Shown one piece after another: positions 16,669 to 25,931 of a DNA stretch of 42,294 nucleotides; the first letter of the stretch is position 1, and each line of letters starts with the position of its first letter. The notes beneath the pieces were generated by a model. It was not told the DNA's origin. It saw only the letters and a program-made list of their open reading frames with translations, and made no database searches. Source of the stretch: an uncultured Loktanella sp. (GTDB taxonomy: Bacteria > Pseudomonadota > Alphaproteobacteria > Rhodobacterales > Rhodobacteraceae); the NCBI GenBank assembly GCA_937132065.1, contig CAKZNT010000005.1:1-42294 (forward strand). Direction: 5' to 3'. Position numbers and translations under genes: made by a program.

Positions 16669-16827
16669 ATGCTACAAAATTTTTAAATTTCTACTCAGCT
16701 ATTAAGTGATGCACTGTCGAGGCTTACCAGCAAGATCAACAAGACAGGCTAGCCCCTAAACTTAAAATCCCTTTGAGATTTAACAGAGCTACCGTAGCGT
16801 AAGGTCATTAAAACGAAGGGGAAGAAA

Positions 16828-17442
16828 ATGAAAAGTGTATTTTGCATAACTGGTATTTGTCTTTTGGCCGCATGTGGCGGCGATGGTGACGGCAGCGATA
16901 TGGGCATTCTATCAAGCGGTATTTTGCAAGACATCGAAGTGCCAAGCACCGCTGACCTCGCGGATACGCCAGCAGGTGTGCAGGCATTGGTCGCGGATTT
17001 CAGGGATCTCAACGAAAACAATCTGCCCACCGACACCCTACCGGGAGGCACGGGCGATTATACAGGAACCTATGGCGTTGGTCTTGATGGCGAAGACAAC
17101 GACACCGTCATCGTCGGTGATATGGCGCTCACTGCCAACTTTGGCGGTCGCACGATCACGGGTAGCGTCGATAATCTGTCGGGGCGCAGCGACGGGGAAG
17201 ATTTCACCCTCTCAAACGATCTGCATGTGAACATGACGATTGATGATAGCGACAGCACGGTGTCAGGCACGATTGCGGGCACTGTTGAACTTGATGCGGA
17301 AGACTACGACATCAACGGCACGCTTGATGGTGGCTTTGGTGGTGATGACGGCGAAGTGCTGCTCGGGGTCACCGAAGGTTCGATCGACAATCCAGACGGG
17401 TCCAACGACGAATTCTCGGGCTACTGGGCCACAGAAGGCTAA
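16828..17442 (+). CDS. Highly acidic lipoprotein, possibly TbpB-like beta-barrel
   Basis: A 204-residue protein with a lipoprotein signal peptide: basic start, hydrophobic stretch and lipobox L-A-A-C with Cys16 as the lipidated residue, so it is membrane-anchored and exported. The mature chain has about 40 Asp/Glu, three Arg and no Lys. Gly-rich strands of the form G-x-Y-x-G, then A-L-T-A-N-F-G-G-R-T-I-T-G-S, resemble the small barrel of transferrin-binding-protein-like lipoproteins, but this is a weak likeness. The start is the ATG at 16828 with a purine-rich AGGGGAAG before it. Upstream bases are AT-rich compared with the window. Function unknown; acidic composition suggests cation binding or adaptation to salt. 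Confidence 0.75.
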   Translation: MKSVFCITGICLLAACGGDGDGSDMGILSSGILQDIEVPSTADLADTPAGVQALVADFRDLNENNLPTDTLPGGTGDYTGTYGVGLDGEDNDTVIVGDMALTANFGGRTITGSVDNLSGRSDGEDFTLSNDLHVNMTIDDSDSTVSGTIAGTVELDAEDYDINGTLDGGFGGDDGEVLLGVTEGSIDNPDGSNDEFSGYWATEG

Positions 17443-17455
17443 CTTAGCAACGAAA

Positions 17456-17489
17456 AAGCCCGCCCCTAACAAAAAGGGCGGGCTTATTT
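17456..17489. terminator. Bidirectional terminator between the lipoprotein gene and lpdA
   Basis: AAGCCCGCCC (17456-17465) pairs perfectly with GGGCGGGCTT (17476-17485). ATTTT follows on the plus strand and, read the other way, TTTTCG follows the stem, so it can end both converging genes. Confidence 0.85.
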
Positions 17490-17490
17490 T

Positions 17491-17510
17491 GGTGCACGCG
17501 TGGTGCACGC
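17491..17510. repeat. Short direct repeat GGTGCACGC x2
   Basis: GGTGCACGC occurs at 17491-17499 and again at 17502-17510, two bases apart, just past the terminator and before the lpdA stop. GTGCAC is itself a palindrome. No gene for a recombinase or regulator is near; meaning unknown. Confidence 0.5.
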
Positions 17511-17513
17511 AAA

Positions 17514-18908
17514 TCACATGTGAATGACGCGCCCATATGCGTCCAGAACGCTCTCGTGCATCATCTCCGACAATGTCGGATGCGGGAAGACAGTGTTCAT
17601 CAGATCTTCTTCGGTTGTCTCCAACTGACGGCCCACGACATAGCCTTGAATCAGCTCGGTAACTTCTGCACCAACCATGTGCGCGCCCAGCAATTCACCC
17701 GTTTTCGCATCAAACACGGTCTTGACCATGCCTTCCGCTTCACCCAGCGCGATTGCCTTGCCGTTGCCAATGAACGGGAAGCGACCGACCTTGATCTCAT
17801 AGCCCAGCTCTTTGGCTTTCGCCTCTGAATAGCCAACGCTGGCAACCTGCGGATGACAATAGGTGCAGCCCGCGATGCTCTCCGGTTTCACAGGATGCGC
17901 ATGCATCCCCGCCATCAGTTCGGCGACCATCACACCCTCGTGCGAGGCCTTGTGCGCAAGCCACGGCGCGCCCGCGATATCGCCAATCGCATACAAGCCA
18001 TCCACGCCCGTGCGGCAGAATTCATCCGTCACAACATGGGTGCGGTCGATCTTGACGCCCAATTCCTCAAGGCCCAAGTCCTCGCAGTTGCCCACAATAC
18101 CAACAGCCGAAATCACAGTGTCAAACTCGTGCTTTTCAACCTTACCACCGACTTCAATGTGGGCGGTAACCTTGCCTTTGGCGCGATCAAGCTGCTTGAC
18201 CATGGCTTTCTCCATGATCTTCATGCCTTGCTTTACAAACTGCTTTTTAGCGAAGGCAGAAATCTCGGCGTCCTCCACAGGCAGCACGCGGTCCATGACC
18301 TCGACAACTGTCGTTTCAGCGCCCATCGTGTTGTAAAAGCTGGCAAATTCGATGCCAATCGCACCAGACCCGATGACCAGTAGCTTCTTTGGCATGTGCG
18401 GCGGGTTCAACGCGTGGCGGTAGGTCCAGACCATTTCGCCATCCGCCTCAAGGCCCGGAAGCTCGCGCGCACGCGCGCCCGTGGCCAGCACGATGTGCTT
18501 GGCCGTCAGTTCCTCGGCGCCCTTTTCGGTCTTGACCGAAACCTTGCCTTTGGCGGTGATTTTGGCCGTGCCCATGATGGTTGTGATCTTGTTCTTTTTC
18601 ATCAGGTGGCTGATGCCGCCAGACAATTGACCCGCAACCTGACGGCTACGCTTAACGACCGCACCCAGATCAAAGTCCGCCTTCTCGACCGAGAGGCCAA
18701 ACTCTTTTGCACGGTGCATCAGGTGAAACACTTCCGAGCTGCGCAACAGCGCCTTTGTCGGGATACAGCCCCAGTTCAGGCAAATGCCGCCCATGTTTTC
18801 ACGCTCGACAATCGCAACATTCATACCAAGCTGGGCTGCGCGGATCGCCGCAACATAACCACCCGGTCCTGCACCGATTACAATCAGATCAAAGTTCTTC
18901 GCGGCCAT
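17514..18908 (-). CDS. lpdA: Dihydrolipoyl dehydrogenase
   Basis: A 464-residue FAD enzyme (E3) that reoxidises lipoamide for the 2-oxoacid dehydrogenase complexes or the glycine cleavage system, passing electrons to NAD. The FAD motif G-A-G-P-G-G is at 12-17, the redox disulphide C-L-N-W-G-C uses Cys43 and Cys48, a second G-S-G-A-I-G-I-E motif binds NAD, and the C-terminal H-P-T-L-S-E supplies the catalytic His-Glu pair. The start has GGAGG upstream. It lies 128 bases behind the DUF924 gene, and no E1/E2 gene is in the window, so which complex it serves cannot be told. Confidence 0.96.
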   Translation of the reverse strand: MAAKNFDLIVIGAGPGGYVAAIRAAQLGMNVAIVERENMGGICLNWGCIPTKALLRSSEVFHLMHRAKEFGLSVEKADFDLGAVVKRSRQVAGQLSGGISHLMKKNKITTIMGTAKITAKGKVSVKTEKGAEELTAKHIVLATGARARELPGLEADGEMVWTYRHALNPPHMPKKLLVIGSGAIGIEFASFYNTMGAETTVVEVMDRVLPVEDAEISAFAKKQFVKQGMKIMEKAMVKQLDRAKGKVTAHIEVGGKVEKHEFDTVISAVGIVGNCEDLGLEELGVKIDRTHVVTDEFCRTGVDGLYAIGDIAGAPWLAHKASHEGVMVAELMAGMHAHPVKPESIAGCTYCHPQVASVGYSEAKAKELGYEIKVGRFPFIGNGKAIALGEAEGMVKTVFDAKTGELLGAHMVGAEVTELIQGYVVGRQLETTEEDLMNTVFPHPTLSEMMHESVLDAYGRVIHM

Positions 18909-18931
18909 ATTTGGTCCTCCACATCTAGAAT

Positions 18932-18949
18932 TAGTTTGATGTTAAACTA
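18932..18949. promoter_or_regulatory. Inverted repeat upstream of lpdA
   Basis: TAGTTT and AAACTA are separated by six bases, starting 24 bases before the lpdA start codon. The spacing suits an operator or a small hairpin in the leader. The rest of the 128-base gap to the DUF924 gene shows no gene. Confidence 0.35.
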
Positions 18950-19036
18950 TATTTGCGTCGACCTCTAGTGACCTTGGGTCATGGCAGCCATTTCAGTGTT
19001 GCATTGCTCCATGAAATCCACTGGCCACATGACATG

Positions 19037-19609
19037 TCAGTCATTTCGGGTCCGAAACGCCTCGCCGTAGCCACCGGCATCCATAAACCGCTGCTCGGCG
19101 GCGGTATTGCTGCGCCCGAATGCTTCATTGCGAAACGGAAAGCGGCCAAACTTGCGGATAATCGCGCGGTGCACTTTCGCATGCTCTAATGTACTTTCCC
19201 CCGTCTCGGGGAGCCTTGAGTGGATCAAACGCACAGCGCGATCCTGATCAATCAGATTTTCCGAATGCATCAACGGCATATAAAAGAACGAGCGCGCAGG
19301 CTCTGCAACGGCCCGATCCCAATCGCGGTCAATCGCCACCTTGGCTGCCGCGCGTGCGGTTTTATCAGAGGCAAAGGATTTTTCATCCCCGCGGAACATG
19401 TTGCGCGAAAACTGGTCATTGAGAATGATATAGGCCAATGCGCCCATCGGATCAGTCATCCACTTGCCGCAACCGCCGATCTGGGCTTCGTCCCAAACGG
19501 CTTCAAAGCGATCACGGATGTCTTGGTCAAGCGCGGCATCACCCCGATACCAGCCCTCGGGCCCGACCTCATCAAGCCAATACGACACTACCTGCTGCGC
19601 AATCTCCAC
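19037..19609 (-). CDS. DUF924 family protein
   Basis: A 190-residue cytoplasmic protein of the DUF924 family (helical, about 180-200 residues). Recognisable features are the N-terminal V-x-x-Y-W-x-D, the R-D-R-F segment, L-N-D-Q-F-S-R-N-M-F-R-G, F-F-Y-M-P-L-M-H-S-E and a G-R-F-P-x-R-N near the C terminus. I choose the GTG at 19609: AGGAGG at 19619-19624 precedes it by nine bases and the protein then begins near the family N terminus; an in-frame start at 19663 adds 18 unconserved residues. The biochemical role of the family is not known to me. It follows the MFS gene by 67 bases. Confidence 0.88.
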   Translation of the reverse strand: MEIAQQVVSYWLDEVGPEGWYRGDAALDQDIRDRFEAVWDEAQIGGCGKWMTDPMGALAYIILNDQFSRNMFRGDEKSFASDKTARAAAKVAIDRDWDRAVAEPARSFFYMPLMHSENLIDQDRAVRLIHSRLPETGESTLEHAKVHRAIIRKFGRFPFRNEAFGRSNTAAEQRFMDAGGYGEAFRTRND

Positions 19610-19676
19610 CGTGTCACCCCTCCTGCGGGTTATGATCCGGTTTAGAAAGACAGACGAAACCAATCATGACAACCCG

Positions 19677-20942
19677 TTAAGAGGAAACAGACTGATTTTC
19701 CTCGATTTCCTCTTCGACATAAATCTCTTGGGCCACTTCGACCAAGATCGGTGACGAAGCCGAAGAAACCGCCGCATAGCTTGTCAGATCATAGTCCTGA
19801 TCGGCACGGCTTCTGCGGATCATCCGGTAAACGGCGTAAAGCCCCATTATGAACATGAGCGCCGCCGAGAACATCCAGAACCCGTGTGCACCAATCGTTT
19901 CCATCATCCACCCCACCGTGAGTGGCCCCGCGATGGCGCCGATCCCGTTAATAAATAGCAATCCGCCAGAGGCCGCCGCCATGTCCTCTCGCTCCAGATA
20001 GTCGTTCGTATAGGCGATCAGCAGAGCATAGAGCGGGTTCGACGTCGCCCCCAGAATTGCCGCACCGATCAGGATTGCGGTAAAGCTATCGCCAAATATG
20101 AATGCGACCATTGCCCCCGCTGACCCCACAAAAGAAATCCACAAGATCAGGATTCGGCGATCCATACGATCCGAGAGCCACCCGATCGGATATTGCGCGA
20201 ACAATGCGGACACGTAAATTACTGACACAAAAAGAGAAATCTGGCCAACGCTCAGACCGATTTGTGACCCGTAGACCGCCGACATACCAAACTGCGCCGA
20301 GAAGACTCCGCCAAGCAGGAACATCCCCATGCAGCCAAGCGGTGATGCCTCGATCAAGCGCTTGATCGACATCGGCTTTGTCTGCGCAAACTGCGGCGTT
20401 GGACGGATCGACAGCAGAATTGGCGCAAAGGCCATAGAAACAAGGATCGACGGCACGATAAACAGGGTATAGCCTGAGACATCGCCAATGCTGACGATAT
20501 ACTGTGCAGCAACAATACCCGCCATTTGCACCATCAGATAGATCGACAGCGCCTTGCCCCGTGTCTCGTTGTTCGAGGCATCATTCAGCCAGCTCTCGGC
20601 GGTGATATAGACCCCGCAAAAGCAAAACCCGATGACAACACGGCCCAGCGTCCACGCCCAAGGTTCTACGAGGATGGGATACATGATCAACACCGCAGAA
20701 ATCGTCGAGCCAAGCGCCGCAAAGACCCGCACATGCCCGACACGGCGGATCAGCTTCGGGGTGACCTGCGAACTGAACAAAAATCCTACAAAATAGGCCG
20801 ACATCACGATCGAGAGCGCGAACGTCGAGAACCCTTCCTGGTCCCCGCGCAAGCCAAGTAGCGTGCCCTGAAGCCCGTTTCCGACCATTAGCATGAACAT
20901 GCCCAAAAAGAGCGCCCAAGAGCCGCTTAAAACCTGTATCAT
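19677..20942 (-). CDS. Major facilitator superfamily transporter (YcaD-like)
   Basis: A 421-residue protein with about 12 hydrophobic helices. It has the MFS inter-helix pattern with R-R-x-G-H between helices 2 and 3 and G-W-L-S-D-R-M-D-R-R between helices 8 and 9. The type resembles the YcaD/putative sugar or drug efflux families in Rhodobacterales; substrate unknown. The C-terminal 45 residues form an unusual acidic tail (E-E-E-I-E-E-N) that should face the cytoplasm. It follows queA by 96 bases on the same strand. Confidence 0.88.
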   Translation of the reverse strand: MIQVLSGSWALFLGMFMLMVGNGLQGTLLGLRGDQEGFSTFALSIVMSAYFVGFLFSSQVTPKLIRRVGHVRVFAALGSTISAVLIMYPILVEPWAWTLGRVVIGFCFCGVYITAESWLNDASNNETRGKALSIYLMVQMAGIVAAQYIVSIGDVSGYTLFIVPSILVSMAFAPILLSIRPTPQFAQTKPMSIKRLIEASPLGCMGMFLLGGVFSAQFGMSAVYGSQIGLSVGQISLFVSVIYVSALFAQYPIGWLSDRMDRRILILWISFVGSAGAMVAFIFGDSFTAILIGAAILGATSNPLYALLIAYTNDYLEREDMAAASGGLLFINGIGAIAGPLTVGWMMETIGAHGFWMFSAALMFIMGLYAVYRMIRRSRADQDYDLTSYAAVSSASSPILVEVAQEIYVEEEIEENQSVSS

Positions 20943-21038
20943 TCGCGCCGTCCTTCAGCTTGTGTCTTGCGCTGCTCTAGCAGTCGCGCCGCAAATGAAA
21001 TGTTCCACCTGCGACATCCTATCACCTACTCTCGTCCT

Positions 21039-22094
21039 CTAGTCAGAAGGCGGCAGCAAGAGCGATGAATCGCCATACGAAAAGAATCTATACTTTTCGT
21101 GAATTGCGTGGGCGTAAATCTCTTTGATGTTTTGCGTGCCCATCAAGGCCGAGACAAGCATCATCAACGTGGACTTTGGCAAATGGAAGTTGGTCATCAA
21201 CCCGTCCGCGACTTGAAACCTGAAACCGGGGGTGATGAAAATATCGGTATTCCCCGTCCACGGGGCAATCCCGCCGTTTTGCGCCGCACTCTCGATTAGG
21301 CGCAGCGCGGTCGTGCCAACAGGGATCACGCGGCGCCCTTCGGCCTTTGCAGTTGCAATCGCCGCGCAAGCCTCGGGTGTGACCTCGCCCCACTCGGCGT
21401 GCATCTTGTGGGTGGTAATATCCTCGACCTTCACAGGGAGGAAAGTGCCCGCCCCGACATGCAGGGTGACATGCACAAACTCAACGCCCATTTCTTGTAG
21501 CTGCGCGAGCAATGGACCATCAAAATGCAAGGATGCCGTTGGTGCGGCAACGGCCCCTGCGTGTTTCGCCCAATAGGTCTGGTAGTCCGATTTGTCCGCC
21601 TCGTCAGCCGCCCGTTTGGCCGCAATATAAGGCGGCAGCGGCATTGCGCCAACAGCGTTCAAAGCGGCGTCAAAATCGTCGCCAACAAGGTTAAACCGCA
21701 GTGCCGCCTGCCCGTCCGCGCGCCCCTCGACCACAGCCGATAGCGCGTCCGAGAATACGATCACCTCGCCGTCATTGACCTTGCGCAGCGGCTTGATCAA
21801 TGCGCCCCACGTGCCGTCGCTACGCGGATCAAGCAAGGTCACATCCATCTTGGCCGCCGTCATCCCGAATTCGCCGTCACGGTGGCGTTGCCCCGTCAGG
21901 CGCGCAGGAATGACCTTGGTATCGTTCAGCACGAGCACATCACCCGCACGCAAAAAATGCGGCAAATCGGCAACCCTGTGGTCCGCAATTTGCCCGTCTT
22001 GGGCCAGCAGCAGTTTGGCAGATGTGCGTGGCTTGGCTGGCCGCACCGCAATCAGTGCCTCGGGGAGATCAAAATCGAAGTCGGACAGCTTCAT
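21039..22094 (-). CDS. queA: tRNA preQ1(34) S-adenosylmethionine ribosyltransferase-isomerase
   Basis: A 351-residue protein of standard QueA length. It transfers and isomerises the ribose of S-adenosylmethionine onto preQ1 at the wobble base of tRNAs for Asp, Asn, His and Tyr, giving epoxyqueuosine. Family segments are the opening D-F-D-F-x-L-P-E-x-[15 protein letters not shown], the L-H-V-G-x-G-T-F core and the C-terminal F-x-S-Y-G-D. The ATG overlaps the TGA of the long AsmA-like gene (ATGA), so they are coupled. A tRNA-Asp(GTC), one substrate of the pathway, lies at the end of the window, though that is likely coincidence. Confidence 0.96.
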   Translation of the reverse strand: MKLSDFDFDLPEALIAVRPAKPRTSAKLLLAQDGQIADHRVADLPHFLRAGDVLVLNDTKVIPARLTGQRHRDGEFGMTAAKMDVTLLDPRSDGTWGALIKPLRKVNDGEVIVFSDALSAVVEGRADGQAALRFNLVGDDFDAALNAVGAMPLPPYIAAKRAADEADKSDYQTYWAKHAGAVAAPTASLHFDGPLLAQLQEMGVEFVHVTLHVGAGTFLPVKVEDITTHKMHAEWGEVTPEACAAIATAKAEGRRVIPVGTTALRLIESAAQNGGIAPWTGNTDIFITPGFRFQVADGLMTNFHLPKSTLMMLVSALMGTQNIKEIYAHAIHEKYRFFSYGDSSLLLPPSD

Positions 22095-25000
22095 TGGGAC
22101 ACCTCGGGCGCTGGTCGGCGGAAAATCTCGCGAAACATGCCCGGAGTGAGCGCCGAAAGCGGGTTCACACTGACGTTTGGCGCGATGGCCGATCCCGTCA
22201 AGTTAAAGTTGAATCCGATCAAACCTTCGCCCTTTCGCGTCAAAATCGATCCGATCCCGTTGAGGATATAAAGGGGCGAGACCACCCCTTGAAAATCGAC
22301 CTGTTTCGAGGCCAGCGTGTAGATGCCATCCAGCGAAATGCCAAGCCCCGGACCAACCGCGCTCGACTGGGTCACGATCACTTGGGTCGGGGTCAGGCGG
22401 AACTTTGCCTCGACCTCGTCAAACGCAAGTCCCTGCCCGTCCAGCTGGCGCAACAGGCCCGCAACGCTGATCGCATCCAGCAGCGAGGCCATTGCGGGCG
22501 CGTCCCTGACCCGCAGGTTGCGCACCTGCAAATCGCCGTCAAACGATCCCGCACCCGCCGCAGGCAAAAGCGTAAGATCAAGCGATCCCCCCGCCGCATT
22601 GGTGATCAGTCCCGCCGCCGCCGCAACCCCGCCCGCATCATCACTGCGCAATCGCACAGCCGAGCGCCCCCCTTGCGGCACAACCGTGCCCGCAATCCGG
22701 GGTCCGCCATTCAAACGCCCGTTGAATTCCCCTGAAAAACCGCCTTGCCCGTTAAAGTCGCCGCGAAACTGGGTCAGCGCGATCCCCTCGGTAATCTGCA
22801 ACCTGTCCAGAGATAACTTGATGGGGCCACTCTCGGATTGCCCGCCACCAAAACGCGCGCGGCGCAGATCAACCGCGCCAGCCCCCAAGGTCACACCAAC
22901 AGGGCGACCACGGCCCCGCCCGCGCAGCGTCACAGGTGCATTGAGCCAGTTCCCGATCCGCACTTCGCTAAATGTGGCGCGGTCCAGCCCCCCCTGATCG
23001 TTGAGCGAAATCTGCCCTTTGGCCTGCAATCCGCCGCCGCTCACCTCAAGCACATCGATCTGTGGCACAGGGCCAAGCGCGCCTGCGACCCGCAGCGCCC
23101 CCGCAACATTGCGCCCCTTGCTCCAGCCAATTGCAGGCAAGGCAATGCCAACGCCACGCAGGTTCGAGGTCAGCTCGAATTTGGACGGTGCATCGCGGGT
23201 CAGATCGATCACAATATCCGCAGTGCCAGCGCCCGTGACCGATCCCTCTGGCAAAGCGATTTTGAAGGTATCCAAAGCCTGCTCTGACAAAGGAACTTGG
23301 GCGCGCACCTGACTGCGCCCTGCAAACTGCGCCCCGAATGTCTTGCGCCAGCTTGCGTCCAAGGCCAGCCCGTCAAGCTGCATCGGACCAGAAATAGCAA
23401 TCTCGCTATTGTCGACCGTCAGATCCAGACGGGAGGCGCGCAAACTGCGCCCCTTCACAATTGTGTCGCTGGCAACATCACGCAGACGCGCCGTCAGATC
23501 GTAGCGCACCTCATTAGGAGGCACGCCGCGCCGCATCGGAAAGCTGATCTCGCCGCGCAACTGCGCACGCCCGTCTGCCATCGTCACCGATTGCCCGCCC
23601 TTGGAAATGAACTGGAACGGCTCACGATCTATGAGCGAAAGCATCGACGTAATAGACCCCGCTAGGGCAAGATCAACGGTGGCATCCCCCCCCTTCACAC
23701 GGGTGTCATGGATCACCATCGTTGTGCCCGACAGGTCAACCATGCCGCCCTGCGCGGCAGGCACGCGACCATGATCCAGCGACAAAATTAGCTGGTTTTC
23801 TTCAATAAACCCAACACCATCCGCATCTTGCAATAGCGGCATCGTGCGCATGAAACGCGCTGTGGCCCCCTCGAATTCAAACCGGACGGCGACCACCGGT
23901 TTTGCCCCCTGCACCGCTCGGGCGTTAAAGGTGGCATTGCGCAATTGCCCCCCCGAAATGTTATCGACGATCCACTGGCGCGACTTTGGCTTGATCGACA
24001 CGGGCCATAGCGCCACCAAGCGCGCGGGCGTGGTCTGATCGACCTGACCATCAAGGGCAACCGTCCAACCCTCTGGCGTTGCATCAACCTGCCCCGACAG
24101 CGCCAGATGCGTGTCACCGTCAACGCTGACAAACTGGCCGACTTCGATCCGGAACGGATTAAACCGCAGCCGCAAGTCAACCGATGCGGGGGGTAAATCC
24201 ATGCCCTCGGCATAGAGGCTCCCTGCCGAAATCCGCGCTTTGGGCACAGTAAACTGCGCCACCAAGGCCTGCGGCACACCGTCCACCAAATCGCGCAGAT
24301 AGGCGCGCCCGCGCCCTGTCAACGCGCCAAGTGGCGACTGCAATTCAACATGATCAAAGCGGATCAACTGACTGTCAGGCTCATAGGTCAGATAGGCCTT
24401 GGCCTCGTCAAACGGCACAGGCTCGGTTGCGGCATTGGGCTGCAAAACCCCTCGCCCCAACTCAAGCGTCGCGCTCAATGGGCCCAGCGTGCCCGCTTCG
24501 TCCAGACTAGTGCGCAGGGCCGCAGTGATCGGCGCGTCAATCTCGGCCAGAAACCGCAATGCATCCGATTGGGTTGCAATATCGCGCGCGCGCGCATCGG
24601 TGATCTGCACCGCCATGCTCGCCGCCCGTGACCCGCGTAAACTGCTGTAATTCAACGTCAAACGGGTGAACTCCGCCCCCCCCGAGAGCACATTGAAGTC
24701 GCCGCGCAGGGCCGTCTTGTTGTCGCTCAGGTCCAGCGAGATCACACCACCATCGACCGTCCAGCTACGGCCAGCGCGCACATCCGCGTAGTTCACAACA
24801 AGATTGGACGCCGTCACAGTTTCAAGTGCCGCAAGCGCGGGGCGGTCAAAAATCTGGTCACTCTGGTCTAAAAGGGCCGTAAGCGAGGGCGCCGAGTTAC
24901 TCTCTTTTGCGCCACCAAACGCCAAGGCAACCGATCCGTCTGCCGCGCGCGTCAGGTCAATCTGCGCGCCCGATACGACGATATTTTGCATCAGCACGCT

Positions 25001-25366
25001 GCCCTCGAACAAGAGACCACGCGGCGAAATGCCTCCTTCAACACGCGGGACACGGGCCAATTGCACACCATCACCGTCACGCACGATGGTATCAATCAGC
25101 GTCACCTCTGGATGAAGATCACGCCCTACTGTGATGAAAATATTGCCAAATTCTACGCTTCCACCCTGCAACATCTGGGCGGCGCGCGCTTCGATACGGG
25201 CGGTAAACCAATCGGGCGCATCAATGTTCTTACCAAGCATCAACAGCGCGGCAACCACCGCAAACAAGAGCGGCAGCCCCGCAATTAAACCAACCGTGCG
25301 CACGACAAGCCAAGCCCGCTGCCAAGGGCTGCGCTTTTTCACCTGTGGGGAAGTGTCTTCGTCCAT
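22091..25366 (-). CDS. AsmA/YhdP-like giant envelope protein (DUF3971/AsmA-like C-terminal)
   Basis: A 1091-residue protein with one N-terminal transmembrane helix (about residues 18-48) and a long beta-rich periplasmic part. The C terminus, with [11 protein letters not shown] and [10 protein letters not shown], matches the AsmA-like C-terminal domain of YhdP-type proteins. Relatives in other Gram-negative bacteria span the periplasm as bridge-like lipid transfer proteins between the membranes. Here that role is inferred from family. It is the first gene of a possible queA-MFS operon and is divergent from bcp. The start codon is the ATG at 25366; the upstream GGCGG is a modest ribosome binding site. 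Confidence 0.85.
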   Translation of the reverse strand: MDEDTSPQVKKRSPWQRAWLVVRTVGLIAGLPLLFAVVAALLMLGKNIDAPDWFTARIEARAAQMLQGGSVEFGNIFITVGRDLHPEVTLIDTIVRDGDGVQLARVPRVEGGISPRGLLFEGSVLMQNIVVSGAQIDLTRAADGSVALAFGGAKESNSAPSLTALLDQSDQIFDRPALAALETVTASNLVVNYADVRAGRSWTVDGGVISLDLSDNKTALRGDFNVLSGGAEFTRLTLNYSSLRGSRAASMAVQITDARARDIATQSDALRFLAEIDAPITAALRTSLDEAGTLGPLSATLELGRGVLQPNAATEPVPFDEAKAYLTYEPDSQLIRFDHVELQSPLGALTGRGRAYLRDLVDGVPQALVAQFTVPKARISAGSLYAEGMDLPPASVDLRLRFNPFRIEVGQFVSVDGDTHLALSGQVDATPEGWTVALDGQVDQTTPARLVALWPVSIKPKSRQWIVDNISGGQLRNATFNARAVQGAKPVVAVRFEFEGATARFMRTMPLLQDADGVGFIEENQLILSLDHGRVPAAQGGMVDLSGTTMVIHDTRVKGGDATVDLALAGSITSMLSLIDREPFQFISKGGQSVTMADGRAQLRGEISFPMRRGVPPNEVRYDLTARLRDVASDTIVKGRSLRASRLDLTVDNSEIAISGPMQLDGLALDASWRKTFGAQFAGRSQVRAQVPLSEQALDTFKIALPEGSVTGAGTADIVIDLTRDAPSKFELTSNLRGVGIALPAIGWSKGRNVAGALRVAGALGPVPQIDVLEVSGGGLQAKGQISLNDQGGLDRATFSEVRIGNWLNAPVTLRGRGRGRPVGVTLGAGAVDLRRARFGGGQSESGPIKLSLDRLQITEGIALTQFRGDFNGQGGFSGEFNGRLNGGPRIAGTVVPQGGRSAVRLRSDDAGGVAAAAGLITNAAGGSLDLTLLPAAGAGSFDGDLQVRNLRVRDAPAMASLLDAISVAGLLRQLDGQGLAFDEVEAKFRLTPTQVIVTQSSAVGPGLGISLDGIYTLASKQVDFQGVVSPLYILNGIGSILTRKGEGLIGFNFNLTGSAIAPNVSVNPLSALTPGMFREIFRRPAPEVSQ

Positions 25367-25450
25367 TGTCCGCCTGATACCGCTGGCCTATATCTTTGCC
25401 CGAGTTGGGCTAAAACAAAACCAACTTTATTGCACAATGGGAGAATTGAC
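25367..25450. promoter_or_regulatory. Divergent control region between the AsmA-like gene and bcp
   Basis: These 84 bases must carry promoters for both directions. I see no strong operator; the bases are A/T-richer near bcp (CTAAAACAAAACCAACTTT). GGGAGA before 25451 is the bcp ribosome binding site. Confidence 0.3.
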
Positions 25451-25918
25451 ATGAGCGACCTCAAAATCGGTGATCTAGCCCCGCAGTTCAGCGCGCTAAG
25501 AGATGGCGGTGAAACCCTGTCCCTTTCCGATTTCAAAGGGCAGCAAGTCGTTCTGTATTTCTACCCAAAAGACGACACGCCAGGCTGCACAAAAGAGGCA
25601 ATCGGCTTTACCCAATCCAGTGACGACTTTGCCAAAGCCGACACCGCCGTCATTGGCGTCTCAAAGGACACCGTGAAAAAGCACGACAAATTCGTTGCCA
25701 AACATGATCTGGGCATTGCGCTGATCTCCGACGAGGAGGGCGCGATTTGCGAGGCCTACGGCACGTGGGTTGAAAAATCCATGTATGGGCGCACCTATAT
25801 GGGGATCGAGCGGGCGACCTTCCTCATTGGTGCTGACGGGCAGATCAAACAGATCTGGCGCAAGGTCAAAGTCGCAGGGCATGTCGCAGCCGTCCTTGCC
25901 GCTGCGGCTGACACTTAG
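25451..25918 (+). CDS. bcp: Thiol peroxidase, Bcp/PrxQ family
   Basis: A 155-residue peroxiredoxin that reduces hydroperoxides in the cytoplasm. The peroxidatic Cys46 lies in D-D-T-P-G-C-T; the position five residues on, Cys in two-cysteine PrxQ, is Ile51, so the usual resolving cysteine of that type is missing. A Cys in A-I-C-E-A-Y is conserved in many members. The ATG at 25451 gives the standard N terminus; an earlier in-frame start at 25430 is not needed. The DUF455 gene begins 13 bases after its stop and is probably co-transcribed. Confidence 0.93.
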   Translation: MSDLKIGDLAPQFSALRDGGETLSLSDFKGQQVVLYFYPKDDTPGCTKEAIGFTQSSDDFAKADTAVIGVSKDTVKKHDKFVAKHDLGIALISDEEGAICEAYGTWVEKSMYGRTYMGIERATFLIGADGQIKQIWRKVKVAGHVAAVLAAAADT

Positions 25919-25931
25919 GGGTCGCAAGCAT

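Noticed and set aside
18909..19036. Possible small gene between lpdA and the DUF924 gene
   Set aside because: The only open frames there run into the DUF924 coding sequence on the wrong strand and have no ribosome binding site.
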